Below are positions 1 through 5,642 of a DNA stretch of 5,809 nucleotides, piece by piece. Where the stretch lies: contig CAKZPJ010000247.1 in assembly GCA_937138955.1 (NCBI GenBank), forward strand, positions 1 through 5,809, given 5' to 3'. Numbering within the stretch: the first letter of the stretch is position 1; each line of letters starts with the position of its first letter. The position numbers and the translations under genes are program-made. The stretch is from an uncultured Flammeovirgaceae bacterium. Its GTDB lineage: Bacteria; Bacteroidota; Bacteroidia; Cytophagales; Cyclobacteriaceae. The notes under the pieces were generated by a model. It made no database searches. It saw only the letters and a list, made by a program, of their open reading frames with translations, and was not told the origin of the DNA.

Positions 1-581
1 TAAGAAAATTCATCTAAATCTTGCTCTGCGTAGGGTTTGGCTACCCTCGCCCACTCTTGCAACCAGGCCATCCGCCGCACATTCACCTCAAAGGGCTCCG
101 GATCAAAGCCATCGGTTTGCTTAAGCTCTTGAATTTCTTGTTCGTACTGCTTTACGATATACTCGGCAAAATCTTCGGCGTTCAATTCTGTGGATTGGGT
201 CAACAGAAACTCAGTCAGCAGTTTTTTCCAGCGGGTATCATCGGTGGTGCCTCCGGCCGGTAAGTTATAGTCCCAAGTGCCTTCGGCGGAAGGTTCGCGT
301 ACCATGGTATCCAGCTTTTCTACGAAGCCATAATCAGTTACAATATCTTCTCGTAGCCACATTTCGGTAGGAGCACCCATCGCATCGCCAATGGCTGAGC
401 CAACCAGCATTCCCAGCACTTTGTCATACAATTCGTCGCGGGAAAGAGCTAAAGATTCTTTGGTTTCCTTAACTGAGGTAGTTTTATCAGTAGGTGGTTC
501 TAGTTGCTCTTTCTCAGAGGGCGAAGTGCAACTACCGATACAAATAACGATCATGGCTAAGATAAGAATCTGATTATTCAT
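1..581 (-). CDS. ADP-ribosylglycohydrolase-family (DraG/ARH) lipoprotein, N-terminal part, cut by the left window edge
   Basis: The frame is open from the ATG at 581 to the window edge, giving 193 residues and no stop, so the C-terminus lies outside. Residues 1-18 form a lipoprotein signal: a hydrophobic stretch from I5, then lipobox I15-G16-S17-C18. The n-region (MNNQ) lacks the usual positive charge. A polar linker follows to about residue 50. The family fold then starts with GMLVGSAIGDAMGAPTE (57-73), the classic first block of ADP-ribosylglycohydrolases. T113-D114-D115-T116 follows, the first half of the di-metal site. Members hydrolyse the N- or O-glycosidic bond of ADP-ribosyl groups or related ribosyl compounds. 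The second metal motif (DxDT/S type) should lie in the missing part. The gene starts 5 bp after the stop of the upstream kinase, so the two are probably co-transcribed. The family is clear; substrate and export are inferred. Confidence 0.85.
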   Translation of the reverse strand, partial: MNNQILILAMIVICIGSCTSPSEKEQLEPPTDKTTSVKETKESLALSRDELYDKVLGMLVGSAIGDAMGAPTEMWLREDIVTDYGFVEKLDTMVREPSAEGTWDYNLPAGGTTDDTRWKKLLTEFLLTQSTELNAEDFAEYIVKQYEQEIQELKQTDGFDPEPFEVNVRRMAWLQEWARVAKPYAEQDLDEFS

Positions 582-586
582 ACCAT

Positions 587-1615
587 TTAGTATTGTTGAA
601 CCCAATCGGCCGCTCGGTCTAATAAATTGCTTTTTTCTTCCAGTGAAAGCACCAGTGGTAACTGGGCTAGCCCGATAATTCTCCGTAGAACTTCTATGCC
701 GCTATATGCTCGTTGAAGCGAATCCTGGTACCCATAAGGTCGCTCGTACTCATTGAGAACCTGTTTAATATGCTCCGACGAAGTTTCAGCCATCGTAAGA
801 TGGGCAATCATTACTCCTATATCAAATTCAGGATCACCTAAGAAGGCAAATTCGGGATCAATAATCGTAATACCAGAAGCAGTTTTTAGCCAACTACCCG
901 GATAATAATCACCGTGCAAAAGCGTAGTTCCGGTAGCTAAGTATCGTTTACCTAACTGAGTAACTTTAGTCTTCAGTGCGTCATTCCGTTTGTACTTTAA
1001 TGAAACTTCCTGCAATCCAGGCTGCACATCATCCAGGTTAAAACCGTTTTCTTCCAGAAAAGGATAATTGAAAATATGCTCGTGATTCAATTCCTTCATA
1101 GCCCGGTTAGCCGGAAATTTTACCGAAGACTTATTGATGCGATGTAGCTGAGAAATGAAGGAAGCCAAGGTACTAACTTCGTCAGCAGTCACTGATTGCC
1201 CCTGTTGGTAAAGATAGGTAAAGTCGTTGCCGTTGCCCAGGTCTTCTAGCACGAGTACGAACTGCCGATCATCAAAGTTATATAGGTTAGGAATAAACCT
1301 CTTTAGAGTAGTATTTTGAGAAACAAGTTTATAGAATGATGCTTCTACCTCACTGCGGTTCATTGGAGCGGGCACCTGCGGATACTTATTCACCCAAGGG
1401 CGGGGCTGTTTTAAAATAAAGCGTTGTTGATCGGTCATTACTCGCACCACTACATTCATATTGCCTTCTCCGGGCTTTTCCAGTGAGACTATTTTTTCCT
1501 CTTCGCTTATCCACTGCTGCTGGCGTAGGTAGCCTTCTAATACTGTCCCGCTGTCTGCTGATAGATAAAGCACTCCCGGAAACTGCTGCCGAAATTTCTC
1601 TCGAAGTTCATCCAT
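587..1615 (-). CDS. Methylthioribose-kinase-like small-molecule kinase (APH/choline kinase fold)
   Basis: This is a cytosolic kinase predicted to transfer phosphate from ATP to a small sugar-like molecule. Numbering counts from a possible TTG at 1630. I prefer the ATG at 1615 (residue 6), giving 342 residues, because an in-frame stop at 1634-1636 limits extension and TTG starts are unusual here. In order: GEGNMN nucleotide loop (54-59), K74 in ILKQ for ATP, E96, hinge LED (128-130), catalytic loop HGDYYPGS (239-246), metal block IDPEFAF (257-263) and FDIG (269-272), and RRIIGLA (316-322). The Ser after HGDYYPG, the IDPEFAF block and the Arg pair match 5-methylthioribose kinase better than aminoglycoside kinases. 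MtnK is usually about 400 residues, so this is a shorter, divergent relative. No other methionine-salvage gene is visible. The hydrolase gene follows 5 bp downstream. The kinase fold is near certain; the substrate is not. It should not be read as an antibiotic-resistance gene. Confidence 0.85.
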   Translation of the reverse strand: MDELREKFRQQFPGVLYLSADSGTVLEGYLRQQQWISEEEKIVSLEKPGEGNMNVVVRVMTDQQRFILKQPRPWVNKYPQVPAPMNRSEVEASFYKLVSQNTTLKRFIPNLYNFDDRQFVLVLEDLGNGNDFTYLYQQGQSVTADEVSTLASFISQLHRINKSSVKFPANRAMKELNHEHIFNYPFLEENGFNLDDVQPGLQEVSLKYKRNDALKTKVTQLGKRYLATGTTLLHGDYYPGSWLKTASGITIIDPEFAFLGDPEFDIGVMIAHLTMAETSSEHIKQVLNEYERPYGYQDSLQRAYSGIEVLRRIIGLAQLPLVLSLEEKSNLLDRAADWVQQY

Positions 1616-1661
1616 TCTCAAAGCTACCAAGATTTACAGAAGGTGGAAAGATTAGTAGGGC

Positions 1662-1695
1662 TAATTGTCTGATAGGCAACCATTTTAGACAGTTA
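1662..1695. repeat. Imperfect inverted repeat in the divergent intergenic region
   Basis: The arms are TAATTGTCT (1662-1670) and AGACAGTTA (1687-1695). They pair over 9 positions with one G-T wobble, around a 16-base spacer. The repeat lies 47 bases upstream of the preferred kinase start, in the 266-bp gap between the divergent kinase and lipoprotein genes, so it could be an operator. A further pair of 8-base arms (CACTTTTT at 1746-1753, AAAAAGTG at 1788-1795) lies nearby, but A/T-rich arms like these often occur by chance. No promoter with both boxes was found in this gap. Confidence 0.3.
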
Positions 1696-1841
1696 CCTTG
1701 TAGATGGATTGAAAGGCATTTTTTCAAAATGAATGACAACTTTAACACTTTTTGAGAATCGTATAGTAATGTCCCGACGAATTACAGAAAAAGTGCTGGA
1801 ATTTATTACTTCTCATAACAATTCATCACTGATCATAATCT

Positions 1842-1860
1842 TTTGCACTCAATTTGCACT
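1842..1860 (+). repeat. Tandem TTTGCACT direct repeat upstream of the surface lipoprotein gene
   Basis: TTTGCACT occurs at 1842-1849 and again at 1853-1860, an 11-bp period of about one helical turn. It ends 21 bases before the ATG at 1882. Two same-face copies so close to a start would suit a regulator site or a 5'-leader element. No matching -33/-7 promoter pair was found around it, so its role is open. Confidence 0.35.
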
Positions 1861-1881
1861 ATTCAAACAAAAAATTTTATT

Positions 1882-2718
1882 ATGAAACAGTGGATTTGTA
1901 CTTGGACAGCTCGCATGACTGTAGTGGCGATGCTGTCTGTCGTGGTTTTGAGCAGTTGCTCTAAAGAAGAAGATGTTATAAACGATCCGGGCATTGCCCC
2001 GACGCTACCACCTTCTTCTAGCTTTATAATGGATTTCTCTACTTTCCCGAGCGAGCAGAGCGAAAACGGGAGGTTTGAGGAAACTAAGTTGCACTACGCG
2101 CATGCTGGACTGAGTTTTCTATTTTGGCAGAGCGTAATAGGCCTTCAGATGATCGTACCGGTAGCTGCTTTCCAGGCATCGTTTGATCAGGAAGCAGTGT
2201 ATATTCCTAGCGAGCAACAGTGGAACTGGAGTTACGAAGTAGCTCACGGCAACACTACTTATCAAGCGAACCTTTACGCCAAGCCACTTAATGGTAATGT
2301 CGATTGGAAGATGTATATCTCTAAGTCTGATGCTTACGAAGACTTTCTATGGTTCCAGGGTACTTCAGCAATAGATGGCTCAAACGGAACTTGGACGGTA
2401 AGTGTAGAACCTGCAGGAAACGCTCGGGAAGCCTTGTTTATTGATTGGAAAAAGACCGATGATGAAGTAGCTAGTATCAGATATACTGTAATTGATCAGA
2501 GTAGCGACCAAGAGGATAGCTATATTGAATACGGAAAAACCGATGATGATACTTTTGATTCGTACTACTGGGTTTTCCTTGCCAGTGAAAATAACTTAAT
2601 GAAGATTGACTATAACTCGGTAACCAAAGCCGGACGGGTGCAAAATCCAGGCTATTTTGAAGATGATGATTGGCGTTGTTGGAGTAGCGATTTAGTTGAT
2701 ACTGATTGCAGTAACTAA
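1882..2718 (+). CDS. Uncharacterised, probably surface-exposed lipoprotein
   Basis: I do not recognise a named family. The frame extends upstream to a TTG at 1843, but the ATG at 1882 is preferred because it puts a normal signal peptide at the N-terminus and follows an A/T-rich leader. The product is 278 residues. Residues 1-26 are a lipoprotein signal (K2, R11, hydrophobic T13-L23, lipobox L23-S24-S25-C26). S-K-E-E-D follows the cysteine, matching the X-K-(D/E)2 lipoprotein export signal described in Flavobacteriia, so display on the outer face of the outer membrane is likely. A Pro/Ser linker (39-47) leads into a domain with a hydrophobic stretch (77-99) and a Trp/Tyr-rich, probably beta-rich remainder. 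It is acidic overall. C266 and C276 near the end may form a disulfide. The ending (GRVQNPGYF...DDDWRCW) resembles hypothetical Bacteroidota lipoproteins I recall only loosely. It is a single-gene unit closed by its own terminator. Confidence 0.85.
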   Translation: MKQWICTWTARMTVVAMLSVVVLSSCSKEEDVINDPGIAPTLPPSSSFIMDFSTFPSEQSENGRFEETKLHYAHAGLSFLFWQSVIGLQMIVPVAAFQASFDQEAVYIPSEQQWNWSYEVAHGNTTYQANLYAKPLNGNVDWKMYISKSDAYEDFLWFQGTSAIDGSNGTWTVSVEPAGNAREALFIDWKKTDDEVASIRYTVIDQSSDQEDSYIEYGKTDDDTFDSYYWVFLASENNLMKIDYNSVTKAGRVQNPGYFEDDDWRCWSSDLVDTDCSN

Positions 2719-2748
2719 AAAAAGGATGCTTGTGGGCATCCTTTTTTT
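2717..2748. terminator. Bidirectional intrinsic terminator between convergent genes
   Basis: The stem is GGATGC (2724-2729) with GCATCC (2736-2741) around a 6-base loop. It is flanked by seven A (2717-2723) and seven T (2742-2748), so the hairpin is followed by a U-tract on either strand. It overlaps the stop codon of the plus-strand lipoprotein gene (2716-2718) and lies 18 bases beyond the end of the minus-strand YceI gene at 2767. It can therefore end both convergent transcripts. Confidence 0.9.
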
Positions 2749-2766
2749 AGATTTATTTATGAAAAC

Positions 2767-3525
2767 CTATTTAGCCATCGCAGTAGGCTCACCTTCCGAA
2801 GCAGTGATATCAAAACCTACGTTCACCGTATCGTAAATTAGCTCATCTTTAGCGCGAGCTTCGTAGCCATTTTCTTCTCGGAAGTTTACCCCCCATTTGG
2901 TACGATCAATGTTGAATTTCGCTTCAGCACTTACCTGACCATCAGTCATACTCACTTTTGCGGGAAAAGTAATACTTAGGGTTGTGCCTCGCATCGTTAA
3001 GTTACCAGTAATGCCGTGAGTAGGATCAGCCAGACTATATTCGTCTACCTCTTCTTCATTTACTACAACCGCCATTTTGTCTTCACCCTCAGCAGCAGCC
3101 ATTTCACTTGAATAAGCCTCTACTTCCGTAATCTCAAAAGTAGCCGTTGGGTATTCTTCTACACTAAAGAAGTCTCCTGACTTTAAGTGATTAGTCAATT
3201 TATCTTTGTATTCACCTTCCAAATCCTCTACGTTGATTTGGTTCATATCCAGTGTAAAGCTTCCGCCAACTACATCGCCGTTAAGAACTGAGATGGTACC
3301 ATCTTCAATGCCAATAGTTCCATTGTGGCGACCAGTAGGTTTAAACCCGTACCACATCAGTTGGCTCTCACTAGCATTGATTGAATAATCAGCAGCCGAG
3401 GCGCTCACTTCTTCTACTTCTTGCGCTTCGCTTACTTCGGCATCTGTTCCGCCGGGTTTTTGCTGGCAGCTAAAGAGTAGAGCCGCAAAAAACAATGATA
3501 AAATAGAAATTCTTGCCATGTTCAT
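2767..3525 (-). CDS. YceI-family lipid-binding-like lipoprotein
   Basis: YceI-like proteins form a lipocalin-like beta-barrel that holds a polyisoprenoid or similar lipid in the periplasm or outer envelope. The product is 252 residues from the ATG at 3525. A second ATG at 3519 and an upstream TTG at 3531 are possible, but all keep the signal peptide. Lipobox L17-F18-S19-C20 gives a lipoprotein, followed by a Glu/Ser-rich linker to about residue 45. The domain starts at YSINASESQLMWYGFKPTG (47-65) and continues through GSFTLDMNQI (88-97), DFFSVEEYPTATFEIT (118-133), GNLTMRGTT (174-182) and FNIDRTKWGVNFR (204-216), all typical of Bacteroidota YceI. An acidic Ala/Glu-rich insert at about 138-166 makes it longer than the usual domain of about 170 residues. 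The gene lies 102 bp downstream of the esterase gene on the same strand, with palindromes in between, so it may have its own promoter. The ligand is unknown. Confidence 0.9.
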   Translation of the reverse strand: MNMARISILSLFFAALLFSCQQKPGGTDAEVSEAQEVEEVSASAADYSINASESQLMWYGFKPTGRHNGTIGIEDGTISVLNGDVVGGSFTLDMNQINVEDLEGEYKDKLTNHLKSGDFFSVEEYPTATFEITEVEAYSSEMAAAEGEDKMAVVVNEEEVDEYSLADPTHGITGNLTMRGTTLSITFPAKVSMTDGQVSAEAKFNIDRTKWGVNFREENGYEARAKDELIYDTVNVGFDITASEGEPTAMAK

Positions 3526-3592
3526 AATCAATTATGATTGATAATTAAGTGGTTAATAAGCCTGTATAACGAGCTTCAGGGAAAAATGTTTA

Positions 3593-3624
3593 TTGTAGCT
3601 ACAACAAATATGAATGTTAACATT
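3593..3624. promoter_or_regulatory. Pair of 12-bp perfect palindromes upstream of the YceI gene (possible operator)
   Basis: TTGTAGCTACAA (3593-3604) and AATGTTAACATT (3613-3624) are each perfect 12-bp palindromes, with centres exactly 20 bp apart. They lie between the esterase stop (3628) and the YceI start (3525). The two have different sequences, so they may bind different dimeric proteins or be unrelated. The spacing puts them on nearly the same DNA face. A weak -7-like box (CATATTTG, minus strand, 3611-3604) overlaps this region, but its nearest TTG is 23 bases upstream, outside the usual 19-21. Confidence 0.4.
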
Positions 3625-3627
3625 TGC

Positions 3628-5574
3628 TTAACCCTCAATATCTGGAACTTCCCAGTCATCGGTACGAAACGGTGAAGCCGGTAAGCCTTCAGAATTATAC
3701 AAGTTTACATCAGGATAGCTACGCCAACCGTAGCGAACGGCAGCAGGACGGCTTACTTCAGGTACTTTTATTGAGACCTCAGTATCGCTAATAATAGTGG
3801 CTTGGGTTTGGTAGAACTGTCGATCTTCTCCTGCCACCTCAAATCCCCGCAGTTTTTCATCAGGCATCTTAAACAATCCTTCTCCCACCTGTTCAAATGT
3901 TAGAATAACCGAATCATCAGCCACCCGCATAGACTCGTAAATAGGTCCTGAGTAGACATTTTCTTCTCCGTAAGCTACTTTTCGCGCAGCGAGTGCTAAC
4001 CGGGAACCTACATCTTGCTTATTGCGAGGATGAATATCGATAGAGTCGCCGATATCGATAGCGACCGCCATACCAGTATTGGGTAAACTTAGTGTCATCA
4101 ACTGAGCTTCACGAAGCCGGGGCCAATTTTCAGGATGAGAGCCGGGCGCAATAAAACTAGCCAATTGAACAAACAGAAAGGGGAAATCACCAATACTCCA
4201 ATGCGAGCGCCAATCGTCAATCAGTAGCGGGAATAATGTTTGGTACTGCTGAGCTCGCCCCGCGTTGCTCTCGCCTTGATACCAGATCACACCTTTTATT
4301 GGGTAAGGCAGTAGCGGATTAATCATTGCATTGTACAAAAGAGTTGGCTCCTGTGGGTACGGCGATATTTTTGGAAAGTCGCCTTCCTGATTTTGATCGT
4401 ACTTCCATTCACCCGCTATATCAGCCGATAGCTGCTGACCATCACGCGCCAAATACATCTTATCAGCCGAGCCAGAGAAGCCTCCACCCCCACCAGTATC
4501 TAGCACGCGCACAGTAATAGTATTTTCACCGCCTTTTAGCAGTTGGGGCGGAATTTCGTAAGTACGCAACACATTGTATCCCGCAGTCTCGCCCACCTTT
4601 TGTCCGTTCACCCAGGTAATATCAGCATCGTCAATCGCACCCAAGTGCAGCGTGAGTGGCTGGTTTTCGTAGGATTGAGGCAAAGTAAACGTTTTCTGAA
4701 ACCACACATAGCCATCGAAACCTTCCAAGGATGGATCAGTGGTTTCCCAAAGAGTAGGCAATTCCATCGTCGGCCAATCTTGATCTTCTAACGGAAGGGT
4801 GATTTCCGACAATCGGGCATCAGCCTGTACTATCGTCTTGTCTTTTAATTCCTGCTTCTCCGCAAAACTCAGTTCCCCGGATTCTTCCGAACGAAGAGAG
4901 TCAAGCATCGCCGAAAAATCTTCCATCTGCCGTACCGAAGCTTCGCTCACCCAAGCCTCGGCTGTAGTTCCACCCCAGGATGAGTGCAGCAAGCCAATAG
5001 GAATGTCTTGTTCCTGCTGAATTTCTCGCCCAAAGAAGTAAGCTACCGCTGAAAAGTTAGCCACAGTTTCCGGGGAACACTGCTGCCAGCTACCGCTATC
5101 CAGTTGGTTCAAAGGCTCAAGGCTGGTATTACGGTATACTGTAAATAAACGAATATTGGGATAATTGGCGTTAGCTATTTCTTCCTCGTAATTATCCACC
5201 TCAGCACTCAGTGGCCACTCCATGTTTGATTGACCGGATGCCAGCCAGACATCGCCTACCATCACATTTTCTAGCTTAATTTCCTCTTCTCCTCTAATAA
5301 TCAACTGGTAAGGCCCACCCGCTTCCATAGCAGCTAGGTTCACTTGCCAACTGCTATCTTCACTCACTTTGGTCTGCTCAACCTGCCCATTTATCTCTAC
5401 CTCTATTGAACCGCCCGGATCAGCCGTACCCCACACTGGCATTTCAATATCACGTTGCAATACGGCATTATCAGTAAAAAGCTGGTGAGGCTCTACTTGC
5501 GTGGCAGTAGGCGATTGACAATGCATCAATACAATAGAAGTCAACCCAAGAATAAAAGCGTTCTGAATTTTCAT
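3628..5574 (-). CDS. Sialate O-acetylesterase-family (SASA) carbohydrate esterase, probable lipoprotein
   Basis: This SGNH-type serine esterase is predicted to remove O-acetyl groups from sugars such as sialic acid or plant/algal polysaccharides outside the cytoplasm. It has 648 residues, close to the usual length for Bacteroidota members. The signal peptide ends at L16-M17-H18-C19; His before Cys is atypical, so lipidation is less certain than export. An N-terminal beta domain (about 30-100) precedes the nucleophile block GQSNMEWPLS (114-123, S116). Then come HSSWGGTTAEAW (197-208), an inserted beta-sandwich like the sugar-binding domain of family 2 glycosidases (about 285-380, with WFQKTFTLP and a five-Gly run at 361-365), WYQGESN (431-437) and the acid/base block DIGDSIDIHP (507-516, D513 and H515). 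All catalytic elements are present. The start ATG at 5574 has an A-rich leader and a candidate promoter upstream. The family is secure; the substrate is unknown, and no sialic-acid genes are adjacent. Confidence 0.93.
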   Translation of the reverse strand: MKIQNAFILGLTSIVLMHCQSPTATQVEPHQLFTDNAVLQRDIEMPVWGTADPGGSIEVEINGQVEQTKVSEDSSWQVNLAAMEAGGPYQLIIRGEEEIKLENVMVGDVWLASGQSNMEWPLSAEVDNYEEEIANANYPNIRLFTVYRNTSLEPLNQLDSGSWQQCSPETVANFSAVAYFFGREIQQEQDIPIGLLHSSWGGTTAEAWVSEASVRQMEDFSAMLDSLRSEESGELSFAEKQELKDKTIVQADARLSEITLPLEDQDWPTMELPTLWETTDPSLEGFDGYVWFQKTFTLPQSYENQPLTLHLGAIDDADITWVNGQKVGETAGYNVLRTYEIPPQLLKGGENTITVRVLDTGGGGGFSGSADKMYLARDGQQLSADIAGEWKYDQNQEGDFPKISPYPQEPTLLYNAMINPLLPYPIKGVIWYQGESNAGRAQQYQTLFPLLIDDWRSHWSIGDFPFLFVQLASFIAPGSHPENWPRLREAQLMTLSLPNTGMAVAIDIGDSIDIHPRNKQDVGSRLALAARKVAYGEENVYSGPIYESMRVADDSVILTFEQVGEGLFKMPDEKLRGFEVAGEDRQFYQTQATIISDTEVSIKVPEVSRPAAVRYGWRSYPDVNLYNSEGLPASPFRTDDWEVPDIEG

Positions 5575-5592
5575 GATCTTTGTTTAGTAGTT

Positions 5593-5622
5593 TAAAGTTA
5601 TTTGGTTTGTAGGAATACGCAA
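5593..5622 (-). promoter_or_regulatory. Candidate Bacteroidota-type promoter for the SASA esterase gene
   Basis: Read on the minus strand, TTG (5622-5620) is followed after exactly 19 bases by TAACTTTA (5600-5593). This matches the -33 TTG / -7 TAnnTTTG promoter of Bacteroidetes with one mismatch, at the last base. The -7 box ends 18 bases before the ATG at 5574, leaving a short A-rich leader. It lies in the 68-bp gap after the LysR-like gene, so the esterase may be transcribed independently of that gene. Confidence 0.5.
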
Positions 5623-5642
5623 GCAGAGTCAAATTGGTGTTT

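Noticed and set aside
21..573. Two open frames on the plus strand (21-263 and 391-573)
   Set aside because: They lie opposite the ADP-ribosylglycohydrolase coding frame, whose motifs are clear on the minus strand. Their translations show no family features.
587..1615. Reading the kinase as an aminoglycoside-resistance enzyme
   Set aside because: The fold is shared, but the catalytic-loop Ser, IDPEFAF block and Arg pair point to a methylthioribose-kinase-like sugar kinase.
1619..1626. A perfect -7 box (TAGCTTTG on the minus strand) just before the kinase start
   Set aside because: There is no TTG 19-21 bases upstream, and it lies only 3 bases from the ATG at 1615, so it would need a leaderless transcript. 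It is probably chance.
1483..1755. A 90-codon plus-strand frame running from the kinase gene into the intergenic region
   Set aside because: Its first half is antisense to conserved kinase sequence, and the rest has low-complexity composition with no recognisable domain.
3206..3388. A 60-codon plus-strand frame within the YceI gene
   Set aside because: It is a shadow of the conserved YceI coding sequence on the opposite strand.
4326..5020. Three plus-strand frames inside the esterase gene
   Set aside because: They are antisense to conserved esterase sequence, without start signals or protein motifs.
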